Source of the DNA: Hyphomicrobiaceae bacterium
GTDB lineage: Bacteria > Pseudomonadota > Alphaproteobacteria > Rhizobiales > Hyphomicrobiaceae
NCBI GenBank assembly: GCA_041397645.1
Contig: JAWKWE010000005.1
Location: 372,001 to 436,000, forward strand
DNA length: 64,000 nucleotides
Reading direction: 5' to 3'
Part shown: piece by piece, positions 20,060 to 28,671 of the stretch
How positions within the stretch are numbered: the first letter of the stretch is position 1
How the letters are laid out: the number at the start of each line of letters is the position of its first letter
Program-made: the position numbers and the translations under genes
The notes under the pieces: model-generated
Told to the model about the DNA's origin: nothing
Databases searched by the model: none
What the model saw: only the letters and a program-made list of their open reading frames with translations

Positions 20060-20407
20060 TCAGTGCTTGGTGCGCAGTATGCGACCTTCCGCCGTGCGGG
20101 CGCGGGACTGGCTGCCCTGAACAAGTCCCGAGGCTGTGTAGGTCTGGCGAATGATGGATTCCGCTTCGGCCTCGCTCATATGGCCCTGAAGCGCGGTGGC
20201 CTTGGCAACGTGCTCGGTGATCTCCGACAGCAAGCGTCCCCAGTCGGAAACGCGCTCACCGAAGGCATCCGCATTGAGCGACACCAAAAGAGCGCCATCG
20301 GCAATCCAGGCCCGCACCAATTCGACCGACTGCTCGGCCTCCTCGATCCCTTCCGGGAGATCGAGCTCAATGGGCGGTTCCTTGGACGGTCTGTTGCTTT
20401 CACTCAT
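20060..20407 (-). CDS. DUF5076-like cytosolic protein
   Basis: A 115-residue acidic protein without signal or membrane segment. The N-terminal part contains LDLPEGIEEAEQSVELVRAW followed by IADGALLVSLNADAFGERV and DWGRLLSEITEHVAKA, a pattern I associate with DUF5076, whose role is unknown. The C-terminal 25 residues are basic. The ATG at 20407 is chosen over one 33 bases upstream because conserved sequence begins there. The DUF assignment comes from memory and is moderate. Confidence 0.65.
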   Translation of the reverse strand: MSESNRPSKEPPIELDLPEGIEEAEQSVELVRAWIADGALLVSLNADAFGERVSDWGRLLSEITEHVAKATALQGHMSEAEAESIIRQTYTASGLVQGSQSRARTAEGRILRTKH

Positions 20408-20505
20408 CGCTCGTTCCTCAAACTCGTCAGCCGCAAACATCTAACTTAACCGCCAGGACGAGGCCATCAAGTAGGAACGACCGTCTGTTAAGCAAGAGAT
20501 GATGA

Positions 20506-20838
20506 TCAAGGTTGCTGGGGCACAATTACGTCGTCGGGGCGTACGTAGCCCAGTACATCTCGCGCAATCTCTTCGACCATATCTGGATCAGGCTTTTGAG
20601 GCGAAAGGAGTGCTACGTCGCGCTCGAGCTTGGAGCGGACAGTCTCAAGGCTCTTGATCTCGAAATCCAGCAGCGCCGAGCGCTCAAGCAGCTGATTGCG
20701 TGCATCGAGCCCATGACGACCGTGAAGCGCATGAAATCCGAAGTAGGCGCTCGAAACTAGGCAAGCAAGCAACACCAGCGCTTGCCGAACACGGGGGCGA
20801 GGCCTGACTTGGACTTCATGCGAATTGGAACGCAGCAC
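20506..20838 (-). CDS. ftsB: Septum formation initiator (FtsB/DivIC) family protein
   Basis: A 110-residue bitopic membrane protein: basic N-terminus, one membrane helix (ALVLLACLVSSAYFGFHAL), then a coiled coil (LLERSALLDFEIKSLETVRSKLERDVALL) and a short conserved tail (DMVEEIARDVLGYVRPDDVIV). This is the layout of FtsB/DivIC, which with FtsL and FtsQ controls septal peptidoglycan synthesis. Its position just downstream of enolase is conserved across Proteobacteria and supports the call. Confidence 0.85.
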   Translation of the reverse strand: MLRSNSHEVQVRPRPRVRQALVLLACLVSSAYFGFHALHGRHGLDARNQLLERSALLDFEIKSLETVRSKLERDVALLSPQKPDPDMVEEIARDVLGYVRPDDVIVPQQP

Positions 20839-21057
20839 GGGTTCACGGGTCTCCGAGTTTTTCAGGGGAGCACTGGAGCACGAGAAGACCCTACGCCTGC
20901 GAGGGTAAAGACCACGTAAAACAGCGTTCGATTTTAGAAAAAAGGTGATTTGGCCGCCGTGGCATCTGCGCTGGGTTAGCGCCAGCGCAAAAACGAGGAG
21001 AGCGAGAAGTTATCTTGCTCCTCGACCTATGTGATTTTCCTTTGGTATGGAACGGAA

Positions 21058-22341
21058 CTAGGCGCCCGCCTTCAGGATGGAGCGGCCGGCGTAGCGGGCC
21101 ACGTCGCCTAATTCGCCCTCGATACGGATCAGCTGATTGTACTTGGCAAGCCGGTCGGACCGCGACAGCGAACCGGTTTTGATTTGTCCGCAATTGGTCG
21201 CCACAGCCAGATCCGCGATCGTGGAATCTTCCGTCTCGCCCGAGCGATGCGACATGACAGCGGTGTAACCGGCGCGCTGGGCCATCAAAACGGCGTCAAG
21301 CGTTTCCGTCAGAGAACCGATCTGGTTGACCTTCACCAAGATAGAGTTGGCGGTTGCGTTGGCAATTCCCTCGCTCAACCGCTCGGTATTGGTGACGAAC
21401 AGATCGTCGCCGACGAGCTGGCAGCGCTTGCCGACGGCGTCCGTGAGCATTTTCCAACCCGGCCAATCGTCCTCTGCCATGCCATCCTCGACGGAGATGA
21501 TGGGGAAGCGCGAGATGAGCCCTTCGAGGTATTTCACGTTGTCTTCGCTCGACAGAGTTTTGCCCTCGCCCTCCAGATGATATTTGCCGTCCTTGTAGTA
21601 CTCGGTGGAAGCGCAATCGAGCGCCAGCATCACGTCTTCGCCAGGCTTGTAGCCGGACTTCTCGATTGCCTTCATGATAAAGGTCAGCGCTTCATCTGCA
21701 CTTTTCAAACCTGGTGCGAAACCGCCCTCGTCGCCAACCGACGTGCTATGACCGGCGTCTTTGAGGTTTTTCTTCAAGGTGTGAAAGATCTCTGCGCCCA
21801 TACGGATGGCGTCCGCCACCGTCTCGGCGGAAACCGGCATGATCATGAATTCCTGGATGTCGATCGGGTTGTCGGCGTGGGCGCCACCGTTGATGATGTT
21901 CATCATGGGAACCGGCAAGATGTGCGCCGTCGCGCCACCGACATAGCGATAAAGCGGAAGCCCCGAGCTTTCGGCTGCTGCCTTCGCGGCCGCCAGCGAG
22001 ACACCCAGGATAGCATTGGCACCCAGGCGGCTCTTGTTCTTGGTGCCGTCGAGTTTGATCATGGCGGCGTCGAGACCACGCTGATCCTCGGCGTCCATCC
22101 CCGCAAGCGCATCAAAGATCTCGCCGTTGACGGCATCGACGGCCTTCTGGACGCCTTTGCCTTGATAACGTGACTTGTCACCGTCACGCAGTTCGTTGGC
22201 CTCATGCGCGCCCGTCGAGGCGCCCGAAGGCACGGCAGCGCGGCCAAAGGCGCCATCTTCGAGCACAACGTCGACCTCAACCGTTGGATTGCCCCGGCTG
22301 TCGAGAATTTCACGTCCGATGATATCGACGATTGCCGTCAT
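21058..22341 (-). CDS. eno: Enolase
   Basis: Glycolytic enzyme converting 2-phosphoglycerate to phosphoenolpyruvate. The 427-residue protein has the standard start (VDIIGREILDSRGNPTVEV), GAVPSGASTGAHEA-like loop, the Mg ligands in ALDCASTEYY, ISVEDGMAEDDW and LVGDDLFVTN, the catalytic Lys in NSILVKVNQIGSLTET, and SHRSGETEDSTIADLAV. Length and motif spacing are normal. It is the upstream gene of ftsB, with a 219-base gap. Confidence 0.98.
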   Translation of the reverse strand: MTAIVDIIGREILDSRGNPTVEVDVVLEDGAFGRAAVPSGASTGAHEANELRDGDKSRYQGKGVQKAVDAVNGEIFDALAGMDAEDQRGLDAAMIKLDGTKNKSRLGANAILGVSLAAAKAAAESSGLPLYRYVGGATAHILPVPMMNIINGGAHADNPIDIQEFMIMPVSAETVADAIRMGAEIFHTLKKNLKDAGHSTSVGDEGGFAPGLKSADEALTFIMKAIEKSGYKPGEDVMLALDCASTEYYKDGKYHLEGEGKTLSSEDNVKYLEGLISRFPIISVEDGMAEDDWPGWKMLTDAVGKRCQLVGDDLFVTNTERLSEGIANATANSILVKVNQIGSLTETLDAVLMAQRAGYTAVMSHRSGETEDSTIADLAVATNCGQIKTGSLSRSDRLAKYNQLIRIEGELGDVARYAGRSILKAGA

Positions 22342-22493
22342 GTTTGGTCCTTTGGATAGGTAGGAGTTGATTAGCGCGAAGTGGCGGCTAGAAGGGAGTG
22401 CGCGCGTTGTAACCCCGTTTTCCGACAGTGAAAAGTCTGTACGGATGGGGCCAGCCTACCCTGCCGGGCGGCGCGTCGGCGTTGGAGGCACAA

Positions 22494-22853
22494 ATGACTG
22501 ATGCCAAGACCTATTCAGGTGGCTGCCACTGCGGAAATGTGCGCTACGAAGTAAAAACAGATCTAAGTGCGACGGTCGTCTGCAACTGCTCGATCTGCCA
22601 GAAGACGGGCTGGATGCTGACATTCGTGCCCGCCGCCGACTTCAAGCTGCTGGCGGGTGACGACGCGCTGACCGATTATCAGTTCAACCAGAAGCGCATT
22701 CACCATGTCTTCTGCAAGACCTGCGGCGTTCGATCGTTTGCACGCGGCACCGCGCCCGGCGGAGCCGAGATGGTGGCGATCAACGTCCGTTGCCTCGACG
22801 GCGTCGACCCTGCCATCTGCACACCCCGGCATGTCGATGGCAAGAGTTTGTAA
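22494..22853 (+). CDS. GFA-domain (glutathione-dependent formaldehyde-activating like) protein
   Basis: A 119-residue zinc protein of the GFA/CENP-V fold. Cysteines are placed as in the family: GGCHCGNVRYEV, VVCNCSICQKTG and FCKTCGVRSFARG, which bind two zinc ions. The name is historical; most members have no proven enzymatic activity. The ATG at 22494 follows TTGGAGGCACAA, a strong ribosome-binding site, which decides it over the upstream frame start at 22428. It ends 17 bases before queC. Confidence 0.88.
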   Translation: MTDAKTYSGGCHCGNVRYEVKTDLSATVVCNCSICQKTGWMLTFVPAADFKLLAGDDALTDYQFNQKRIHHVFCKTCGVRSFARGTAPGGAEMVAINVRCLDGVDPAICTPRHVDGKSL

Positions 22854-22869
22854 TCTGTGAGCGTGACCC

Positions 22870-23586
22870 GTGAGTGAGACAGCCGCCCTTGTACTGTTTT
22901 CTGGAGGTCAAGACTCCACCGTGTGTCTTGCCTGGGCGCTGACGCGTTATGCGCGCGTCGAAACGATCGGCTTCGACTACGGGCAGCGCCACCGGGTCGA
23001 GTTGGATGTGCGCCAGATAATTCTGGAGCGATTGCGGCACGAGTTTCCCGAGTGGACGTCGCGATTGGGACCCGACCGTGTGCTGAAACTACCTGCGCTT
23101 GGCGAGATCAGCGAAACCGCACTGACCCGCGATAAAGAGATCGAAATCGGCGAAACCGGATTACCGTCGACGTTCGTGCCCGGGCGCAACCTGCTTTTCT
23201 TCACCTACGCGGCGGCCCTCGGCTGGAGGCGCGGAATTTCGGTTCTCGTCGGCGGCATGTGCGAAACCGACTATTCCGGTTATCCCGACTGCCGCAATGA
23301 AACGCTACAGACATTGGCCCGCGCCATCTCGCTTGGCATCGACAGGCCGGTTACAATCCAAACGCCACTTATGTACGTGGACAAGGCTGGTACCTGGGCC
23401 ATGACGGAAGCGCTCGGCGGTGCGCCGCTCGTTGAACTGGTGACCGAAGAGACCCATACTTGTTATGTCGGCATTCGCAGCCGCAGGCATCCGTGGGGAT
23501 ACGGATGCGGACATTGCCCGGCGTGCGGTTTGCGCGCCAAAGGATGGCAGGAATGGCAAGAAGCCCGGAAGCATTCAACGACCTGA
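22870..23586 (+). CDS. queC: 7-cyano-7-deazaguanine synthase QueC
   Basis: Makes preQ0 from 7-carboxy-7-deazaguanine, ATP and ammonia. The 238-residue protein has the PP-loop ATP motif LFSGGQDSTVCLAWAL, DYGQRHRVEL and the C-terminal zinc cysteines in CGHCPACGLRAKG together with an upstream Cys (THTCYVG). It starts with GTG at 22870. The pathway neighbours queE, queD and queF follow within 2.4 kb. Its 3' end overlaps the next small gene by 34 bases. Confidence 0.96.
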   Translation: MSETAALVLFSGGQDSTVCLAWALTRYARVETIGFDYGQRHRVELDVRQIILERLRHEFPEWTSRLGPDRVLKLPALGEISETALTRDKEIEIGETGLPSTFVPGRNLLFFTYAAALGWRRGISVLVGGMCETDYSGYPDCRNETLQTLARAISLGIDRPVTIQTPLMYVDKAGTWAMTEALGGAPLVELVTEETHTCYVGIRSRRHPWGYGCGHCPACGLRAKGWQEWQEARKHSTT

Positions 23587-23819
23587 TGAAGGCGCTCGAT
23601 GCGGCTTTGGCGGGAGATTGGGAGCGTGTGCACCCCATTGTGCAGGCGCATGAAGGAGACCCGCTCGCCAATTGGCTCCATGCACTCCATCACAAGCTCG
23701 AAGGGGAAGCCTCGAACGCGCGCTACTGGTACGCAAACAGCCCCATGGACTATGAGCGCTTTCCCGATCCTAAGGCCGAGCTACGTGCTATCCATCATGC
23801 GCTCGTGCACGAGGATTAA
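23553..23819 (+). CDS. Conserved small cytosolic protein, function unknown
   Basis: An 88-residue protein starting MARSPEAFNDLMKALDAALA, rich in Trp and His in the middle (AHEGDPLANWLHALHHKLEG, NARYWYANSPMDY). It overlaps the queC 3' end and uses an ATG at 23553 with GCAGGA just before it. Proteins with this WLHALHHKLEGD-type pattern occur in many Alphaproteobacteria, but I know no function. It has no signal peptide and no membrane segment. Confidence 0.7.
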   Translation: MARSPEAFNDLMKALDAALAGDWERVHPIVQAHEGDPLANWLHALHHKLEGEASNARYWYANSPMDYERFPDPKAELRAIHHALVHED

Positions 23820-24040
23820 CCCCTGATTTGAGCGCGCGGGCTCATCCCCGGACGACCATCGCCGACCGGGCTTATCGCTTCGAACCAAAATAATCTTTGC
23901 ATTCTATGTGGTTATGGCCTGTTCCGCCGGGAACTGAGGCCCAGTCAGGTGCGCGCTATCACATCCTCACACCCGAGCGATGAACCCAAACCACACGACG
24001 AAGCGACAAACCCGGCAACCCCAACCCAAGGTCAACCCAG

Positions 24041-24232
24041 ATGGCACGCAACTCCAACAGCACAGCAGTTCGCTCGGTGAACTTCGTGGTTGGCTTCGCG
24101 CTTCTGGTCATGCTGTTTCCAGTCGCCAACAAGCCCATGGAAAAGCCCGCAGGTGTCCGCACGGCCATCGAGATGGTCTCCAAGAAGCTCACGCTGCGTA
24201 CGGTTCCTGTCCTCGCATTCGACGCACCCTGA
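24041..24232 (+). CDS. Possible small single-pass membrane protein
   Basis: A 63-residue frame with a plausible membrane helix (SVNFVVGFALLVMLFPVAN) and a basic C-terminal half. The ribosome-binding site is weak, there is no recognised family, and the frame is short enough to be chance. It lies in the otherwise empty 558 bases between the queC-linked gene and queE (23820-24377), where I see no riboswitch or repeat. Confidence 0.3.
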   Translation: MARNSNSTAVRSVNFVVGFALLVMLFPVANKPMEKPAGVRTAIEMVSKKLTLRTVPVLAFDAP

Positions 24233-24377
24233 GCCTCCTGGTCTCGCCAATGAGTCCGCCACAGAAGCAGCCGCAATCCCGCGAGAACCGCCGACGTCCT
24301 GTTTCTTCAATGTTCGATGACTTCACGCGCCGGCCGTCCTATAGGGGACCAGAGAATTCAATGTGCCGCGTGGTTCG

Positions 24378-25007
24378 ATGTATCAGGTCAAGGAAATCTT
24401 CTACACATTGCAGGGCGAAGGCGCCAACGCGGGCACACCGGCGGTGTTCTGCCGTTTTGCGGGCTGCAATCTTTGGAGTGGCCGAGAAGTTGACCGGGAA
24501 AGCGCCGTTTGCCGCTTCTGCGATACCGATTTTGTGGGCACCGATGGATCGGGCGGCGGCAAATTCGCCGACGCCCACGACCTCGCCAAGGCTTGCCGCG
24601 CCGCTATGACCGGGCAGTCCGGCCCCAGCCTTGTCGTACTTACGGGCGGCGAGCCGATGCTCCAGGTCGACACAGAATTGGTCAACGCACTCCATGACGA
24701 AGGCTTTGCGATTGCCATCGAGACCAACGGCACCCTCCCGGTCCCAGACGACATCGACTGGATCTGCGTATCGCCCAAGGCCGGCGCGCCTCTGAAGCAG
24801 ACGCGCGGCGATGAGTTGAAGCTCGTCTACCCCCAGAGCGATCTCTTGCCCGAGGCGGTAAAGGGGCTCGATTTTGATCACTTCTTTCTGCAGCCGATGG
24901 ACGGGCCCGCTCAGGCGGAGAACACAAAAGCCGCGGTCGCCTATTGCATGGCCAATCCACCCTGGCGGCTTTCAGTTCAAACCCACAAGGTCCTTGGGAT
25001 CCGCTAG
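24378..25007 (+). CDS. queE: 7-carboxy-7-deazaguanine synthase QueE
   Basis: Radical SAM enzyme that ring-contracts 6-carboxytetrahydropterin to CDG. The 209-residue protein has the cluster-binding cysteines in the QueE arrangement CNLWSGRE...VCRFCDTDF (C-x14-C-x2-C), the start YQVKEIFYTLQGEGANAGTP, and LTGGEPMLQVD (GGE motif, SAM binding). The ATG at 24378 matches the family start; an upstream ATG at 24363 is less likely. It is upstream of queD by 138 bases. Confidence 0.95.
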   Translation: MYQVKEIFYTLQGEGANAGTPAVFCRFAGCNLWSGREVDRESAVCRFCDTDFVGTDGSGGGKFADAHDLAKACRAAMTGQSGPSLVVLTGGEPMLQVDTELVNALHDEGFAIAIETNGTLPVPDDIDWICVSPKAGAPLKQTRGDELKLVYPQSDLLPEAVKGLDFDHFFLQPMDGPAQAENTKAAVAYCMANPPWRLSVQTHKVLGIR

Positions 25008-25145
25008 AGAAACCCGCTAAAATGCATATGTTGTAGGGGCTGTGCCTGCAGTTAACTCTGCGCCAGCGTGCTGGGCGGCCCTTTTATACGATCTGCGACG
25101 CCGCGGGGCTGGTTTGAGGCGGCGAAATCGCCTATTTGACCCACC

Positions 25146-25532
25146 ATGCGTATCTATCGAGACTTCCAGTTCGAGGCGGCCCACTTCCTCCCCTCGGCAC
25201 CGCAAGGCCATCCGAATTCCCGCATTCACGGGCATTCGTTCCGTGCGCGCATCCTGATCGAAGGCGAGCCCAGCGCCGATACCGGCTTGATCTTCCATTT
25301 TGACGACCTGTCCTCCGCGATTGCAGAGGCGCAGGACGCGCTTGACCATCGCCTGCTGAACGAGGTCGAGGGCCTTGAGAAGCCCACTCTCGAATTAATC
25401 GCCATTTGGCTGTGGAACCGGCTGTCGAACAAAGTGCCGGGATTGGCGCAGATCGAGGTTCATCGCGACAGTTGCCACGAAGGTTGCATCTATACCGGCC
25501 CATCGCGGCAGTCGCGATTGGCAGCGGAATAG
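25146..25532 (+). CDS. queD: 6-carboxytetrahydropterin synthase QueD-like protein
   Basis: Expected to convert dihydroneopterin triphosphate to 6-carboxytetrahydropterin. The 128-residue T-fold protein has the zinc histidines in FEAAHFLP and RIHGHSF, the acid/base residues in DALDHRLLN, and ends with HRDSCHEGCIYTG. The segment GHPNSRIHGH replaces the GHKCGRLHGH-type segment of E. coli QueD, so the usual catalytic cysteine before HGH is asparagine here. Context (queC, queE, queF) still supports a QueD role. It is 21 bases upstream of queF. Confidence 0.88.
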   Translation: MRIYRDFQFEAAHFLPSAPQGHPNSRIHGHSFRARILIEGEPSADTGLIFHFDDLSSAIAEAQDALDHRLLNEVEGLEKPTLELIAIWLWNRLSNKVPGLAQIEVHRDSCHEGCIYTGPSRQSRLAAE

Positions 25533-25553
25533 GTTTGGAGAGTCTGAGGAGCC

Positions 25554-26015
25554 ATGGGCCGCAAAGGACAGGGCGTCACACTTCTTGGCAAGCAGACCCC
25601 GCTTCCGGAACACCCGGACGCCGCCACGCTGGAGCGCGTCGCCAATCCGCACGCCGACACGTTCTACGTCGCGCGCTTCACGCAGCCCGAGTTCACATCG
25701 CTATGTCCTGTGACGGGACAGCCGGACTTCGCGCACCTCGTTATTGACTACGTACCTGGCGACTGGCTGGTGGAAAGCAAGAGTCTCAAGCTCTACCTCG
25801 CCTCCTTTCGCAACCACGGAGCATTCCACGAGGATTGCACCGTTGCCATAGGCAAGCGCATCGCAAAGCTTCTGGATCCGCATTACTTGCGCATCGGCGG
25901 ATATTGGTATCCGCGCGGCGGTATGCCCATCGACGTATTCTGGCAGACCGGCAAGCTCCCCGACGGCGTCTGGTTGCCCGACCAGGGTGTTGCGCCCTAT
26001 CGCGGCCGCGGCTGA
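25554..26015 (+). CDS. queF: NADPH-dependent preQ1 synthase QueF
   Basis: Reduces the nitrile of preQ0 to preQ1. The 153-residue protein is the short, unimodular QueF type. Key parts are EFTSLCPVTGQPDFAHLVI (nucleophilic Cys and catalytic Asp), VESKSLKLYLASFRNHGAFH (QueF motif with substrate Glu/His) and the tail RIGGYWYPRGGMPIDVFWQTG. It closes the queC-queE-queD-queF set; folE for the first step is not in this window. Confidence 0.96.
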   Translation: MGRKGQGVTLLGKQTPLPEHPDAATLERVANPHADTFYVARFTQPEFTSLCPVTGQPDFAHLVIDYVPGDWLVESKSLKLYLASFRNHGAFHEDCTVAIGKRIAKLLDPHYLRIGGYWYPRGGMPIDVFWQTGKLPDGVWLPDQGVAPYRGRG

Positions 26016-26031
26016 TCGCAACACGATCTGA

Positions 26032-26976
26032 TCATTCAGCGGGATGTTGAGGCGGACCGTCGCCTGGAAGCGGGATGAATTCGTCGGCATCCCCAGGCAC
26101 GATGTCGAATTTGCCGGAACGCCACTCTGCTTTGGCCTGTTCGATACGTTCCTTTGAACTCGAAACAAAGTTCCACCAGATGTGTCGTGGGCCGTCCATG
26201 GGTTCGCCGCCAAACAGCATCAACCGGGCATTGCTCTCTGCCAGGATTGAAATTCTGTCACCGGGGCGAAAGACGAGAAGCTGCCCGGACCCGAAGCCCT
26301 GTCCCGCCACATCGATGCGTCCAGAGGCGATGTAGGCCGCGCGTTCTTCGTGCGTATCGTCGAGCGGAAGCACACTGCCCGGCGCAACGACGGCCTCCGC
26401 ATAAAAGCAATCGTGCGGGAAATCGACCGGCGAATTGGCGCCATAGATATCGCCAAGTATCACGCGCACGCGCTTTCCTTCTCCAGTGATGCGCGGCAAC
26501 TCTTGCGAGCTGAAGTGTGAAAATAGCGGTGCGGTTTCTTCATGCTCTTTCGGCAGTGCCATCCAGGACTGGATGCCGAACATTCGCTGCCCCTTCGTCC
26601 GGGCATCCGCTGGCGTGCGTTCTGAGTGTACGATGCCGCAACCCGCTGTCATCAGGTTGACCGCACCGGGCTCGATGGCCCGTGCGGTGCCTAGACTATC
26701 GCGATGGAAAATCTGTCCTTCAAAAAGATAAGTCACGGTCGACAAGCCGATATGGGGATGCGGGCGCACATCGAGCCCCTCTCCGTCGAGAAAAGTCGCC
26801 GGCCCCATCTGATCGAAGAAAATGAAGGGCCCGACCATCTGGCGCTGAGCAGACGGCAACGCCCGCCGCACCTCAAAGCCCCCGAGATCGCGAGCGCGCG
26901 GAATGATAAGCTGCTCGATCACATCGCAGCTGCGGGCATCGCCAGGAACAGGATCGTTATCCTTCAGCCAGCTCAT
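26032..26976 (-). CDS. Pirin-family protein
   Basis: A 314-residue two-cupin protein. The N-terminal cupin has the Fe ligands in RPHPHIGLSTVTYLFEG and GIVHSERTP and the phrase VGPFIFFDQMGPATF; the C-terminal cupin includes HEERAAYIASGRIDV. Some pirins are quercetin dioxygenases and others redox-sensing co-regulators; the sequence does not tell which. Convergent with queF (16 bases apart). Confidence 0.92.
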   Translation of the reverse strand: MSWLKDNDPVPGDARSCDVIEQLIIPRARDLGGFEVRRALPSAQRQMVGPFIFFDQMGPATFLDGEGLDVRPHPHIGLSTVTYLFEGQIFHRDSLGTARAIEPGAVNLMTAGCGIVHSERTPADARTKGQRMFGIQSWMALPKEHEETAPLFSHFSSQELPRITGEGKRVRVILGDIYGANSPVDFPHDCFYAEAVVAPGSVLPLDDTHEERAAYIASGRIDVAGQGFGSGQLLVFRPGDRISILAESNARLMLFGGEPMDGPRHIWWNFVSSSKERIEQAKAEWRSGKFDIVPGDADEFIPLPGDGPPQHPAE

Positions 26977-27073
26977 CGACGCCTCCGCGTTCAGCGTACT
27001 ACTCTGCTAGAAGTGGGGTCGTTATGCGCAATGTCAACGAAGGAAAGAACACCCAACGTCTCGAAACGGGCCT

Positions 27074-27871
27074 TCATGTAAATGACAGGACCATGCCGTC
27101 GTAGGCGGGTTCAATGCCTTCCGGCAAATCACGCTTCAGCGTCTCGTAATCGAGATCGCTGGTCATATGAGTGAGGATGGTGCGCTTCGGCTTTAGCTTC
27201 TGGGCCCATGCCACAGCCTGCTTGACACTAAAATGACTCGGGTGGGGTGTCTGGCGCAGAGCATCGACGATCCACACATCGAGACCTTGCAGCAATTGCA
27301 CGGACGCTTCTGGCAACTCTGAAATATCGGGCGAATACGCGAGGTTTGAGATGCGATAGCCCAGGCTTGTAATGTCGCCGTGAATCTGCGGGATGGGCAG
27401 CGCGGTGAGGGCGCCGCCTGGGCCCTCTATGACAACAGGACTTTGCCCGTCGATTTCGTGCCCATTGAGAATAGGCGTGTAACTTGAGCCATCCGGCGTC
27501 TTGAAGCAGTACGTGAAGCGCTTGCGCAGACTCTCGCCCGTCGCAGCATCGAAATACACGTCGACGCGCTTTTTCATGGCGTAGGCCACCATGCGCAAAT
27601 CGTCGATACCGTGGGTGTGGTCGGCGTGGTCGTGCGTATAGAGCACGCCATCCAGCGCAGTCAGGCGCACCGAGAGTATTTGAGCGCGGAAATCGGGCGA
27701 GGTGTCGATGAGGACAGCGGTCTGACCATTCCGTCCCTTGCGCTCGACAAGCGCGGAACAGCGCAAGCGGCGGTTCTTCGGATTTTCAGGGTCACACTGA
27801 CCCCACGTCATGCCTATCCGCGGCACGCCACCGGAAGAACCACAGCCTAGAATGGTGAAACGGTAGCTCAT
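27074..27871 (-). CDS. MBL-fold metallo-hydrolase (PhnP-like)
   Basis: A 265-residue metallo-beta-lactamase-fold hydrolase. Metal ligands are in THDHADHTHGIDDLR, and the family opener is TILGCGSSGGVPRIG followed by a GQCDPENPKNRR-type Cys loop, as in PhnP-like phosphodiesterases. LRQTPHPSHFSV and LTHMTSDLDY carry later histidines. The phosphodiester substrate is unknown. It overlaps the tatD stop by four bases, so the two are co-translated; this tatD-MBL pairing after metG is common in the order. Confidence 0.9.
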   Translation of the reverse strand: MSYRFTILGCGSSGGVPRIGMTWGQCDPENPKNRRLRCSALVERKGRNGQTAVLIDTSPDFRAQILSVRLTALDGVLYTHDHADHTHGIDDLRMVAYAMKKRVDVYFDAATGESLRKRFTYCFKTPDGSSYTPILNGHEIDGQSPVVIEGPGGALTALPIPQIHGDITSLGYRISNLAYSPDISELPEASVQLLQGLDVWIVDALRQTPHPSHFSVKQAVAWAQKLKPKRTILTHMTSDLDYETLKRDLPEGIEPAYDGMVLSFT

Positions 27872-28671
27872 GCATAGGCCTGCGTTGGCGCGGCTGAACG
27901 CGGAACCTTTGTGAACAGGCCGAAGAAATTTTCGGTCGTCACCTTGGCAATTTCATCCTCGCTCACGCCTTTGACATCGGCGAGCGCCTTCGCAGTGTGA
28001 ACGATGAGTGCTGGTTCGTTAACCTTGCCCCGATAGGGCTCCGGCGCCAAGAACGGCGCGTCTGTCTCAAGCAGCAGCCGGTCCATGGGAATGTCGCGAG
28101 CGATTTCGCGCAAGGCATCCGACTTCTTGAAGCTGATGACGCCCGAGAAGGAGACGTACAGGCCGAGATCGACCGCTCCCATCGCCAGCTCGCGGCCGCC
28201 GGTGAAGCAATGAAGGATGGCCGGGAACGGCCCCTTTGCATGTTCGTCCTTCAGGATCGCGAGCGTGTCGGCGTCCGCATCGCGCGTATGGATCTCAAGA
28301 GGCAATCCGGTCTCGCGCGCGGCGGCGATGTGATTACGGAAACCTTCGGCCTGCGCCGCAGGAGTTGAGTGCTTGTAGAAATAATCGAGACCAGCCTCGC
28401 CAATCGAAACGATCTTGGGATGTCGTGACAGTCGAACGATCTCGGCGACGGGAATGTCAAGCTCCTCATGCGCATTGTGCGGATGGGTTCCCACCGAGCC
28501 ATACACATTGTCGAAACGTTCGATGACTGCTTTGACGTCATCGAACTTCCGAATTCGTGTCGAGATATTCACCAGAATGCCAACGCCAGCAGCTTTGGCA
28601 CGTTCGACGACACCGTCCAGATCTTTCGCAAACTCGTGACGGTCGATATGGCAATGACGATCGACAAGCAT
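27868..28671 (-). CDS. tatD: TatD-family metal-dependent deoxyribonuclease
   Basis: A 267-residue TIM-barrel hydrolase. Metal ligands are in MLVDRHCHIDR, SIGEAGLDYFY, LEIHTRDAD, ILHCFTGG and LLLETDAPFLAPEPYRG, in the order expected for TatD/YcfH. Known members are 3'-5' exonucleases or D-tyrosyl-tRNA-like hydrolases. The gene overlaps metG by one base and the MBL-fold gene by four, in the conserved order metG-tatD-MBL. Confidence 0.94.
   Translation of the reverse strand: MLVDRHCHIDRHEFAKDLDGVVERAKAAGVGILVNISTRIRKFDDVKAVIERFDNVYGSVGTHPHNAHEELDIPVAEIVRLSRHPKIVSIGEAGLDYFYKHSTPAAQAEGFRNHIAAARETGLPLEIHTRDADADTLAILKDEHAKGPFPAILHCFTGGRELAMGAVDLGLYVSFSGVISFKKSDALREIARDIPMDRLLLETDAPFLAPEPYRGKVNEPALIVHTAKALADVKGVSEDEIAKVTTENFFGLFTKVPRSAAPTQAYA

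Noticed and set aside
22854..25145. preQ1 riboswitch near the que genes
   Set aside because: I looked for the preQ1-I type hairpin and A-rich tail upstream of queC, queE and queD and did not see them.
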